From the NCBI GenBank assembly GCA_026987795.1, contig JALSMF010000136.1:1-20083 (forward strand): a stretch of DNA of 20,083 bases, read 5' to 3'. Positions 1-6,168 of the stretch are shown here, one piece after another. The stretch comes from Bacteroidales bacterium. GTDB taxonomy: Bacteria > Bacteroidota > Bacteroidia > Bacteroidales > JAADGE01. How positions within the stretch are numbered: the first letter of the stretch is position 1; each line of letters begins with the position of its first letter. The translations under genes and the position numbers were made by a program. The notes under the pieces were generated by a model that was not told the DNA's origin, did not search any database, and was given only the letters and a program-made list of their open reading frames with translations.

Positions 1-67
1 AGGGCTTTTTTTCAAAATCTCCGAGTTGTTCTCTGAAAATCTTTTCTATGTCATCTTTCTTTATCAT
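1..67 (-). CDS. Partial protein downstream of an ECF sigma factor (probable anti-sigma-type), 3' part outside window
   Basis: Only the first 22 codons are inside the window. The reading begins with residues MIKKDDIEKIFRE and continues to a Glu-Lys-Lys-Pro stretch at the edge. Its ATG overlaps the stop codon of the sigma factor in an ATGA arrangement (4 bases), so translation is probably coupled. From general knowledge, short acidic starts of this type directly behind ECF sigma genes in Bacteroidota usually belong to single-span membrane proteins, some of which act as anti-sigma factors. That function is inferred from position only, because no transmembrane or domain sequence is visible here. 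Confidence 0.6.
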   Translation of the reverse strand, partial: MIKKDDIEKIFREQLGDFEKKP

Positions 68-621
68 TTTTCACTTTTCATTTTAATTTTTGATATGACT
101 TCAAGTTTTTGTCTTATTTTTTCTTTTGCCCTTAAATATTGAGATTTTGATGTATTATGGCTTATGCCCAACATATCTGCAATTTCTTTATGTTTATAAC
201 CTTCTATTGCATATAAATTAAATATCATCCTGTAACCTTCAGGTAATGAGTTTATCACACTCATTAATTCATCTTTTGTAAAAGATTCGTTACCGAAAGT
301 ATAATTTTCGCTGTCGGTTTCTTTAATTTTATCTATATCATAAATATCATTATATTTTTTGTTTTTATGATATGATGATATCGCTGTATTAACCACAATT
401 CTTTTCATCCATCCTTCAAAAGACCCCCTGTCATCAAAATCGTTAATTTTTGTCAAAATTTTCACAAAAGCATCCTGCAGTATATCTTCAGCCTCAGCTT
501 CCGATTTGCTGTAGCGAAGACATATTCCGTAAAGCACAGGCGAATATACTTCGTATAATTCCCTCTGTGCCCTTTTGTCGTATGCTTTGCATTTTTTAAC
601 TATTTGACGTAAATCAATCAT
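64..621 (-). CDS. RNA polymerase ECF-type sigma factor (sigma-70 family)
   Basis: This 185-residue protein has the normal two-domain ECF layout. Region 2 lies at about residues 20-90: DILQDAFVKI (46-55) fits the core-binding and -10 recognition helices, followed by the SFEGWMKRIVVNTA stretch. After a poorly conserved linker (about 90-115), region 4 lies at about 120-175, with the helix-turn-helix around YKHKEIADMLGISHNTSKSQ for -35 recognition. It should direct RNA polymerase to a small regulon, commonly envelope or stress genes in this phylum. It overlaps the next gene by 4 bases, as expected for a sigma/anti-sigma pair. A GCAACC-N16-TGTCTTGA element directly upstream looks like an ECF-type promoter, which suggests autoregulation. 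The family is clear; the regulon is unknown. Confidence 0.93.
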   Translation of the reverse strand: MIDLRQIVKKCKAYDKRAQRELYEVYSPVLYGICLRYSKSEAEAEDILQDAFVKILTKINDFDDRGSFEGWMKRIVVNTAISSYHKNKKYNDIYDIDKIKETDSENYTFGNESFTKDELMSVINSLPEGYRMIFNLYAIEGYKHKEIADMLGISHNTSKSQYLRAKEKIRQKLEVISKIKMKSEK

Positions 622-633
622 CTGTTTTCAGCA

Positions 634-664
634 TCAAGACATAAAGCAATTATAAAAGGTTGCA
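634..664 (-). promoter_or_regulatory. Candidate autoregulatory ECF promoter of the sigma factor gene
   Basis: On the minus strand a TGCAACC element (664-658) is followed after 16 bases by TGTCTTGA (641-634), and the sigma ATG starts 13 bases further on. The AAC core in the -35 element is typical of ECF-dependent promoters. The housekeeping TAnnTTTG element is not seen in this position. The predicted 5' untranslated region would be very short. The dependence on the adjacent sigma factor is inferred. Confidence 0.42.
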
Positions 665-686
665 TTTTAATCTGTAATTTTTAAAG

Positions 687-1559
687 TTATATATCGATTT
701 TTTTGAGAAAGTATTGTTTTTGTGTATCTGTTAAAAAAATATTCTTTTTAATTATCGACTCTGTTTTTTTCTGCTGAGTTTCATATTCTTTACGAAGACC
801 GTATTTTTTTAATGCGGTAATATATTCTGTCCGGTATATAAGGTTATCAGGATATTTTTTCAGCAATTTTTCAAAATAAAACCGAAATAATTCAGCTTTT
901 TTCTCATCGCGACTGTATATCAGAGATAATTGTAAAAGACTTCTCACACTTATATTATTATCTTCCGAATTTGTGCATTCTTTCATCAGTTTAAGTCCGC
1001 GTTTTTTGTTCCCGGAAGGGTAAAATAACAAAACAGGATAAATTAAGGGATAATCTTCTTTTGCTGTTTCGATATAATAATTATACATACCGGATATAAA
1101 TTTCATTTTATCGTCTTCATTTTCGTGTTTCAATGCATATTCAAAGTATTTTATCACAGATTGCATATCTCTTGCAACCTTTAAATAATTTTTTCTCTGT
1201 GTTTCCATTTTTAATATTATGGATTTTGCCGAAATTATTCTGAAGACATCATCATTTGTCATTTTTTTTTTCCGAATTAATTCTTTAACGGCTTCATCTG
1301 CATATTTCTTACTTATAAAAAAATGTTTGTCTTCTTTTCCGCTTATTTCAAACATTATACCGTAGAAATTAGCTGTAATAAGCTTTGTTTTTATACTCTC
1401 CGGATAATTATTTTTCAAGGTTATAAGTATTTTTTCGGCTTGCGGATAATTTCCGGAGAAAACAGCATCAAAATATGACTTTGCAAGTGATGCAGGCTGA
1501 GGAAAAGCCGTAAATGATACAGAAATATATAAAAATATGAGTAGTACCGTAAATTTCAT
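687..1559 (-). CDS. Exported helical-repeat (TPR-like) protein of unknown function
   Basis: The protein has 290 residues when started at the ATG at 1559. It begins with a hydrophobic signal peptide (MKFTVLLIFLYISVSFTAFP), and the rest is predicted helical, charged and repeat-like: YFDAVFSGNYPQAEKILITLKN near the start, and paired helices such as SLLQLSLIYSRDEKKAELFRFYFEKLLKKYPDN near the end. This resembles TPR-type solenoids. A central GMYNYYIETAKEDYPLIYP stretch is the least repeat-like part and may define its family. The open frame extends 84 codons further upstream, but that would bury the signal peptide and overlap the divergent DUF1858 gene, so the internal start is chosen. It probably acts in the periplasm. 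No enzymatic motif is seen. Confidence 0.75.
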   Translation of the reverse strand: MKFTVLLIFLYISVSFTAFPQPASLAKSYFDAVFSGNYPQAEKILITLKNNYPESIKTKLITANFYGIMFEISGKEDKHFFISKKYADEAVKELIRKKKMTNDDVFRIISAKSIILKMETQRKNYLKVARDMQSVIKYFEYALKHENEDDKMKFISGMYNYYIETAKEDYPLIYPVLLFYPSGNKKRGLKLMKECTNSEDNNISVRSLLQLSLIYSRDEKKAELFRFYFEKLLKKYPDNLIYRTEYITALKKYGLRKEYETQQKKTESIIKKNIFLTDTQKQYFLKKIDI

Positions 1560-1563
1560 CAGG

Positions 1564-1571
1564 CAAAAATA
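1564..1571 (-). promoter_or_regulatory. Candidate -7 element of the exported helical-repeat gene (near-leaderless)
   Basis: TATTTTTG on the minus strand matches the Bacteroidota TAnnTTTG element exactly and ends only 4 bases before the ATG at 1559. If used, transcription would start at or next to the start codon, giving a leaderless message. I find no well-placed TTG -33 element, so confidence is low. Confidence 0.28.
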
Positions 1572-1612
1572 AGAAAAAATATAAATGCTTTTCCGTTTGA
1601 GTAAATCTTTAA

Positions 1613-1620
1613 TAATTTTG
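1613..1620 (+). promoter_or_regulatory. Candidate -7 element of the DUF1858-HAD operon
   Basis: TAATTTTG on the plus strand matches TAnnTTTG exactly and lies 22 bases before the DUF1858 start codon. A TTTG at 1596-1599 is too close (13 bases) to be an ideal -33 element, so only the -7 element is called. Confidence 0.42.
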
Positions 1621-1642
1621 TGTCGTTTAAAAAAGCAGAAAA

Positions 1643-1912
1643 ATGAAAAAGAAAATAACAAAAGATATTTCCATTGAAGAGTTGGTTGAAAAATATCCTT
1701 TCTCGGTTGATTACCTGGCAAAAAACGGAATCCGCTGTATTGTATGCGGAGAGCCGATTTGGGGAACACTGAAAGAAGCATCGGAAGAAAAAGGCTTTGA
1801 TGCGGAAACAATCGAAAAATTTGTAAAAGAACTTAACGCTCTGAATGAAAATTTTGAAGAAGATATGAAAGAAAATATGAAAAGAATTGATACGGGGAAA
1901 TTAGATGTTTAA
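1643..1912 (+). CDS. DUF1858 domain-containing small protein
   Basis: An 89-residue cytosolic protein. Residues 4-65 show the DUF1858 pattern: a helical start (DISIEELVEKYPFSVDYLAKNGI), then a two-cysteine turn CIVCGEPIWGTLKEA (Cys32 and Cys35), then a helix ending FVKELNAL. The conserved CxxCGEP-x-W core is characteristic of the family. The fold is related to N-terminal regions of some iron-sulfur or nitrosative-stress proteins, but the biochemical role is not established. The C-terminal 25 residues are a charged helical tail. The stop codon overlaps the start of the HAD hydrolase gene by 8 bases, so the two are co-translated. Confidence 0.85.
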   Translation: MKKKITKDISIEELVEKYPFSVDYLAKNGIRCIVCGEPIWGTLKEASEEKGFDAETIEKFVKELNALNENFEEDMKENMKRIDTGKLDV

Positions 1913-2729
1913 AGCAGCAGTAATTGATTTAGACGGAACTCTGCTAAATGATGATAAAGAAGTCAGTGATGCCGATTTGGATACATTAAACAAACTCGGA
2001 GAAAGAAATATTATTCGTATAATAGCTACAGGTCGTTCTTTATTCAGCACATCTGAAGTTCTGGCACCCGATTTCCCTGTTGATTATCTCATTTTTACGG
2101 CAGGCGGAGGTATAAAGAATTACAAGAACGGTAATATCTTAAAGTCTTTTTTTATTTCTTCCGATAAGGTAAAAGAGATTACGGAAAGATTAATTTACCT
2201 GAAAGTTGATTTTCAGATAAGGCATAAAATCCCGGAAAGCCATAAATATATTTTCAAACGCTTTTTAAAAAAGAATCCTGATTTTGACAGGTTAAATTTT
2301 CATTACTCTGATTATATAAAGCCTCTTGAAGAAATTGATAACTTACCTGATGCGGCACGATTTATAATTATTTCGCCCGATGAAAAGGTTGTTGATATTA
2401 TTGAAAATGAGTTTTCTGAGTTTGAGATTATAAGAGCAAGTTCTCCTGTCGACGGCAAATCTGTTTGGATGGAAATTTATCCGTCGGGGGTAAATAAAGG
2501 CAGTTCTCTAAAATACCTTTGCAGCAAACTTAACATAAACCTTTCGGAAATTGCGGGTCTCGGGAATGATTATAACGACATTCATTTTCTGGACATTACC
2601 GGAGAAAGTTTTATAACAGAGAACGCTCCTGATATTCTTAAAAAAAGGTATAGAAATACGGTAAGCAATAATAACAGCCCTTTAACCGAAATTATGAAGC
2701 CTTTTTTGAATAAAAAATATCAAGCGTAA
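1905..2729 (+). CDS. Cof-type HAD-superfamily hydrolase (sugar-phosphate phosphatase-like)
   Basis: A 274-residue cytosolic phosphatase of the HAD IIB (Cof) class. Motif I is DLDGTLL at the N terminus, with nucleophile Asp8 and acid/base Asp10. Motif II is Thr42 in ATGRS. A C2-type cap occupies about residues 85-185. Motif III is the lysine in GVNKGSSL (Lys198), and motif IV is GLGNDYNDIHFLD, with Mg-binding Asp222 and Asp225. The family dephosphorylates sugar phosphates, flavin precursors or pyridoxal phosphate; the substrate cannot be read from the sequence. It overlaps the DUF1858 gene by 8 bases. Its last 38 bases overlap the end of a convergent transporter gene, so the two transcripts share complementary 3' ends. 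Confidence 0.92.
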   Translation: MFKAAVIDLDGTLLNDDKEVSDADLDTLNKLGERNIIRIIATGRSLFSTSEVLAPDFPVDYLIFTAGGGIKNYKNGNILKSFFISSDKVKEITERLIYLKVDFQIRHKIPESHKYIFKRFLKKNPDFDRLNFHYSDYIKPLEEIDNLPDAARFIIISPDEKVVDIIENEFSEFEIIRASSPVDGKSVWMEIYPSGVNKGSSLKYLCSKLNINLSEIAGLGNDYNDIHFLDITGESFITENAPDILKKRYRNTVSNNNSPLTEIMKPFLNKKYQA

Positions 2730-3600
2730 CAAGCCACAGTAAGATAAAAATACTCATTACGGCAGCAGGAACGGCAGATTTTTCTTCAAACAAAATCAAA
2801 GTTACCGCAATTGCAAATCCGGAGCTTTTAACGGTGAGCATTAAGTTTTTACTTACGGTAAGTTTTTTATCTTGTTTTTTCCTTCTAATAAACAAATATA
2901 TAATACCTGCTCCGAATATACTTAAAAATATAATAGCTGCAGATTTTAAAACTACGGTATAATCTGTCAATATCAAATCTCTGTTAACGGCTATTGCAGT
3001 ATATATAATTAATGCAAAGCCCCAGTCAATAACCCTTCCTCTTATTTTTTCGGTTACGGGATATATTTTCTTAAGCAAAAAAATTCTTGACAACAGCAAT
3101 GGTATAACAATTATTTTTATTATTACACCTATAATAACTTCGGGGTTAAGAACAACGCCTTCGGAAAACAGGTAAATAATTGCCGGCGATATTATTATCG
3201 AAAGCAGATATGTGCCTAAAATACCTCTGAAAGAGAAATCCAAATTACCTTTAAACGTGTATGTAAACGGGATAATTGCAACTCCCGGCGGTGTTGCAGC
3301 CAAAACTACAAAACCGTTAAAAGTTGTTTTGTCAAAAATAAAATACGAAATGCCTAAAAGCAAGATTCCCTGTATAATGAAATTCAAAAACAGCGATTCG
3401 GCAGAAATTTTTAATGTTGCTTTATAATCTTTTAAAAGGCTTATTTTTACTCCCGTTAAAGAAAAAACCATAACTGCGGCAAGTATATATAATGTATATC
3501 CGGATAAAAAACCTGCACCTTGAGGCAACAAAAATGCAAATACCAGTGCCGATATCAATATAAAGTTTCTGTTTTGTATTATTTTAAAAATTAAGTCCAT
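2692..3600 (-). CDS. SBF/BASS-type (bile acid:sodium symporter-like) membrane transporter
   Basis: A 302-residue inner-membrane protein with about nine or ten hydrophobic segments spread over its whole length and short charged loops. The second quarter contains AATPPGVAIIPFTYTFKGNL, which aligns in style with the conserved crossover motif of the bile acid:sodium symporter fold (a Pro-Gly-Gly-type turn followed by a TYxxKGN stretch). The length suits the bacterial BASS families, which move organic anions with sodium. Substrate is unknown. It could instead be an AEC-like permease, since both share a related fold. The start is the ATG at 3600. The 3' end overlaps the convergent HAD gene by 38 bases. 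Confidence 0.68.
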   Translation of the reverse strand: MDLIFKIIQNRNFILISALVFAFLLPQGAGFLSGYTLYILAAVMVFSLTGVKISLLKDYKATLKISAESLFLNFIIQGILLLGISYFIFDKTTFNGFVVLAATPPGVAIIPFTYTFKGNLDFSFRGILGTYLLSIIISPAIIYLFSEGVVLNPEVIIGVIIKIIVIPLLLSRIFLLKKIYPVTEKIRGRVIDWGFALIIYTAIAVNRDLILTDYTVVLKSAAIIFLSIFGAGIIYLFIRRKKQDKKLTVSKNLMLTVKSSGFAIAVTLILFEEKSAVPAAVMSIFILLWLVTLDIFYSKKAS

Positions 3601-3659
3601 ATTATGCTTTTATAACTGCAAAGAAACATATTATAATCAGTTCTGCAAAGCTCTTAACA

Positions 3660-3696
3660 AAAGTATCCGAAGATGAAACTAACCTCCGGATACTTT
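3660..3696 (-). terminator. Rho-independent terminator after trpB
   Basis: On the minus strand AAAGTATCCGGAG (3696-3684) pairs with CTTCGGATACTTT (3672-3660) as a 13-bp stem with one G-U pair and an 11-base loop. The stem runs directly into TTTTG. It begins 23 bases after the trpB stop codon and separates trpB from the transporter gene. Confidence 0.7.
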
Positions 3697-3719
3697 AACT
3701 TTATTTTAAGTAAAAATTA

Positions 3720-4892
3720 TTACAGCCTTTCAACGTCTTTATCGCCTCTTCCTGAAAGATTTATAATAACGGTTTGATTTTTATTTTTGAATAATTTTGC
3801 AGCCAAAGCAACAGCGTGAGATGATTCTACAGCAGGAATTATTCCTTCTTTTTCAGAAATTAATTTAAAGGCTTTCACAGCTTCCTTATCTGTAATTGCG
3901 TGATATTCAACTCTTTTTATTTCTTTAAGATAAGCATGTTCCGGACCTATTCCGGGATAATCAAGTCCTGCGGCTATTGAATAAGACCCTGTCGGATTTC
4001 CATCCTCATCAGCCAGGCAAATAGAATCGGAACCTTGAAAAACCATTCGTTTCCCGAGATTTAAAGTGGCGGCGGTTCGTTTTGTGTCAAGTCCTTCACC
4101 GGCACCTTCGGCAGCATAAATTTTAACATTCTCGTCAGGAATAAACTCTTTAAACAAACCTATTGCATTAGAACCTCCGCCGATACAAGCTACGATACTG
4201 TCAGGCAGCTTACCTTCAATTTCCAAAAATTGTTTGCGTGCTTCTTTGCCGATAATACTTTGAAAATGAGCAACCATAGTAGGATAAGGATGCGGTCCTA
4301 CTGCAGAGCCGAGTAAATAATAAGCATCCGGGTGTTCAATGTAATAGCCCAAAGCGGCATCTACGGCATCTTTTAAAGTACCTTGTCCTGCATCAATACT
4401 TACGACTTCAGCTCCGAGAAGTTCCATTCGGTTTACGTTTAATTTTTGCCTCTCGACATCTTCGGCTCCCATAAAAACCTTGCATTTAATACCGAAAAGT
4501 GCGGCGGCTGTCGCAGTAGCCACGCCGTGTTGTCCGGCACCGGTTTCCGCCAGTATTTGTGTTGCCCCCAGTCGTTTGGCAAGCAATATTTGCCCTATGG
4601 TGTTGTTTATTTTATGTGCTCCTGTATGGTTTAAATCTTCACGTTTCAAGTAAATTTTACTTCCGATGTGTTCGGATAACCTTTTGGCATAATACAGCGG
4701 AGAAGGTCTTCCTACATAGGTTTTTAAAAGATGTATAAATTCTTTTTCAAAATCTTCGGTGAAAGCCGTTTTATAGAAAAAAGCCGCTAAATCTTTTAAT
4801 TTTGTTTCTAATACCGGAGGAACAAAAGCACCGCCGAATTCTCCGAAATATCCTTGTTTGTTTTCCTGTTGTTGTTTTGTATTTGTTGTCAT
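3720..4892 (-). CDS. trpB: Tryptophan synthase beta chain
   Basis: A 390-residue PLP enzyme that condenses indole with L-serine to give L-tryptophan, normally in an alpha2beta2 complex with TrpA. The N-terminal GYFGEFGGAFVP (14-25) is typical of TrpB1. The PLP lysine is Lys94 in TGAHKINN. The catalytic Glu116 is in AETGAGQHG. The phosphate-binding glycine loop is GGGSN (238-242), and the C-terminal SGRGDKD (380-386) completes the cofactor site. Length matches the family and nothing is missing. Unusually, no other trp gene lies next to it: it is a single-gene unit between an attenuator and a terminator. Regulation is very likely by tryptophan through the upstream leader. TrpA may be encoded elsewhere, or the enzyme may salvage indole. 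Confidence 0.97.
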   Translation of the reverse strand: MTTNTKQQQENKQGYFGEFGGAFVPPVLETKLKDLAAFFYKTAFTEDFEKEFIHLLKTYVGRPSPLYYAKRLSEHIGSKIYLKREDLNHTGAHKINNTIGQILLAKRLGATQILAETGAGQHGVATATAAALFGIKCKVFMGAEDVERQKLNVNRMELLGAEVVSIDAGQGTLKDAVDAALGYYIEHPDAYYLLGSAVGPHPYPTMVAHFQSIIGKEARKQFLEIEGKLPDSIVACIGGGSNAIGLFKEFIPDENVKIYAAEGAGEGLDTKRTAATLNLGKRMVFQGSDSICLADEDGNPTGSYSIAAGLDYPGIGPEHAYLKEIKRVEYHAITDKEAVKAFKLISEKEGIIPAVESSHAVALAAKLFKNKNQTVIINLSGRGDKDVERL

Positions 4893-4959
4893 TTTTCTGA
4901 ATTTAAATATTTGTAAATAAGCTGTTTACGGAATGGAATTTATATTAATTACCGGTGTT

Positions 4960-5022
4960 TCAAACAGTTAATCGCCAACGATTTTCAGTAATATTCAACC
5001 AAATTAAAATGTATTCCTTCAT
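4960..5022 (-). CDS. Possible 20-codon mini-ORF with two Trp codons in the trpB 5' leader
   Basis: Between the attenuator hairpin and trpB the minus strand can encode a 20-residue peptide beginning MKEYILIWLN, with Trp at positions 8 and 16. Ten percent Trp is high, but the ORF is short and has no ribosome binding site. A small hairpin (AATCG-TTGG-CGATT) lies over the second Trp codon. It may be chance. It is listed because it sits in the same leader RNA as the tandem-Trp leader peptide. Confidence 0.2.
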   Translation of the reverse strand: MKEYILIWLNITENRWRLTV

Positions 5023-5045
5023 TGTATCATATTTTATAAAATGAA

Positions 5046-5074
5046 AAAGCCGCAGGAGAAAATCCTGCGGCTTT
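5046..5074 (-). terminator. trpL: Attenuator terminator hairpin of the trpB leader
   Basis: On the minus strand AAAGCCGCAGGA (5074-5063) and TCCTGCGGCTTT (5057-5046) form a perfect 12-bp GC-rich stem with a 5-base TTTTC loop, followed by a T-rich stretch. It lies 25 bases after the stop codon of the tandem-Trp leader peptide and about 150 bases before trpB. This is the position expected for a transcription attenuator. In the plus direction it lacks a T run. Confidence 0.85.
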
Positions 5075-5098
5075 GAATGAGATTAATGTATAACAAAA

Positions 5099-5167
5099 CT
5101 ATCGCAAAGAGATTTCTCCTTGTGTTAAAATTTTGTTATGCCACCAATTATTTTGTAAAAAGTTCAT
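5099..5167 (-). CDS. trpL: trp leader peptide with tandem tryptophan codons
   Basis: A 22-codon ORF in the trpB leader begins MNFLQNNWWHNK and ends ISLR. Trp codons 8 and 9 are adjacent (TGGTGG), and the TAG stop sits directly before one arm of the 1:2 hairpin. The peptide itself is not expected to have a function: its translation senses charged tRNA-Trp, and ribosome position decides whether the terminator at 5046-5074 forms. The ATG at 5167 is about 15-20 bases after the predicted transcription start. There is no Shine-Dalgarno sequence, which is normal in this phylum. Tandem Trp, the correct spacing to a strong terminator and trpB as the next full gene make chance very unlikely. Confidence 0.85.
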   Translation of the reverse strand: MNFLQNNWWHNKILTQGEISLR

Positions 5168-5185
5168 TTTTTCTTTTATCTGATG

Positions 5186-5216
5186 CAAATAAAAATGAAA
5201 ATATTTGAATAACAAA
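5186..5216 (-). promoter_or_regulatory. Candidate promoter of the trpL-trpB unit
   Basis: On the minus strand TTTG (5216-5213) is followed after 19 bases by TTTATTTG (5193-5186), one mismatch from TAnnTTTG. Transcription would begin near 5181, just before the leader peptide ATG at 5167. The -33 element starts 8 bases after the DUF3078 stop codon, so trpB has its own promoter but may also receive read-through. Confidence 0.42.
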
Positions 5217-5223
5217 ATATTTT

Positions 5224-6156
5224 TTAAAATTTTACGGAAAAACCGACACCGAGAATTTCCTTAAACTGAATTCTTTTGCCTGTTCCGTCATTAGTTCCGT
5301 CATTGTTAGTATCAACCGGGACTAATATGTCATCATCGTAAAGAAGTTGAGTACTCAGATTTGCCGTTATATATTTATTAATTTTCATTCCTATCAGTAC
5401 CTCCCAATTTACGTCAATATTTTGCGGATTATGCAGATAATTTGAAAATAAACCGAGTTTTGTATTCAGGTTTACGTTTTCCATAATATCCTCGGTGTAA
5501 CTCGCTTTAAAATAACCTCCGAATTCACTTCTGATTTTTTCGCCCGCTTCTACTCCGTATGCACCCGCATCAGCAAGAGTTTGATTGCTGACAAAGGTTG
5601 TTTTTGAAGTTAAAGGAGCTAAAAATACAGATAAGTTCTTATTTGGTTTATAATCAATTCCGGCAGCAAAAATCAAATAACCGGGAGCCATAAAAGTTGA
5701 AATAACCGTAGAGTCGTCAGGGTAATTATATCCGTCAGTAAATTGTGTTCTGAAATTCATTAAAGCAGCATAATATAGCTTGTCGGTTGCTTTTATTCCT
5801 AATTTAGATGAAAAATCCAATTTATCATCTGTTTTTTGTGTGCTTTTATCTTCGCCTTTACCGAGTATTTGTATCCCATAGGCTAAATTCAGGGTATTAT
5901 CCCAAGTCAGATTATCTTTTTTGTAGCTTGCAAACAAGTTTGTTATTCCGTTTACTGAAATATTATTTATACCGCCGGCAGCCCAATTTGTAAAGCTGCT
6001 TTGTCCGAAAGTAAAGGCAAACATCCCTCCTTTTTTCCAACCGCTTATTGTATCGGTATTTATTTTTTTTAATACGTCTTCTTTTTCTGTTACTTGTGCA
6101 GAAATAAAATAACTGCTAAGAAAAGTAAAAATTGTAATAAGTATTATTTTCTTCAT
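5224..6156 (-). CDS. DUF3078 outer-membrane beta-barrel family protein
   Basis: A 310-residue exported protein with a signal peptide (MKKIILITIFTFLSSYFISA, cleavage about residue 20). The diagnostic block is WKKGGMFAFTFGQSSFTNWAAGG at 40-62, given here as WKKGGMFAFTFGQS then SFTNWAAGG. It is followed by alternating beta-strands (NLFASYKKDNLTWDNTLNLAYG, LNTKLGLFSNYLHNP) and a QFKEILGVGFSVKF terminus with an aromatic last residue, as in outer-membrane barrels. The family is restricted largely to Bacteroidota and its function is not known. Near the C terminus a DTNNDGTND segment (282-290) matches a calcium-binding DxNxDGxxD loop and is encoded by a 12-base tandem duplication. Its promoter lies between two inverted repeats. 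Confidence 0.88.
   Translation of the reverse strand: MKKIILITIFTFLSSYFISAQVTEKEDVLKKINTDTISGWKKGGMFAFTFGQSSFTNWAAGGINNISVNGITNLFASYKKDNLTWDNTLNLAYGIQILGKGEDKSTQKTDDKLDFSSKLGIKATDKLYYAALMNFRTQFTDGYNYPDDSTVISTFMAPGYLIFAAGIDYKPNKNLSVFLAPLTSKTTFVSNQTLADAGAYGVEAGEKIRSEFGGYFKASYTEDIMENVNLNTKLGLFSNYLHNPQNIDVNWEVLIGMKINKYITANLSTQLLYDDDILVPVDTNNDGTNDGTGKRIQFKEILGVGFSVKF
5281..5304. repeat. 12-base tandem duplication inside the DUF3078 gene
   Basis: TGTTCCGTCATT (5281-5292) is followed directly by AGTTCCGTCATT (5293-5304), 11 of 12 bases identical. On the coding strand it specifies Asn-Asp-Gly-Thr twice, forming the acidic loop of the predicted calcium-binding-like segment. It keeps the reading frame. 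Confidence 0.85.
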
Positions 6157-6168
6157 ATTATATTATTA

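Larger units (their letters stand above)
5046..5181 (-). promoter_or_regulatory. trpL: Tryptophan-responsive ribosome-mediated attenuator (trp leader)
   Basis: All parts of a classical attenuator can be drawn. A leader peptide carries tandem Trp codons (5146-5141). Hairpin 1:2 pairs ATAACAAAA (5139-5131), just after the Trp codons, with TTTTGTTAT (5098-5090), just after the stop codon. A nested antiterminator pairs AGGAGAAA (5120-5113) with TTTCTCCT of the terminator (5061-5054), and TTTGCG (5108-5103) with CGCAGG (5069-5064, two G-U pairs). The terminator is at 5074-5046. A ribosome stalled at the Trp codons would block 1:2 and leave the antiterminator strand free. A ribosome reaching the stop codon would cover that strand and allow termination. 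The pairing is read from sequence; the mechanism is inferred. Confidence 0.82.

Noticed and set aside
1560..1811. Upstream extension of the exported helical-repeat ORF to an ATG at 1811
   Set aside because: It would place 84 residues before a clear signal peptide and overlap the well-supported DUF1858 gene on the other strand.
5075..5223. Hairpin at 5046-5074 read simply as the terminator of the DUF3078 gene
   Set aside because: It is 150 bases after that gene, and the intervening RNA holds a tandem-Trp leader peptide and matching antiterminator strands, so an attenuator explains it better. It may also end read-through from DUF3078.
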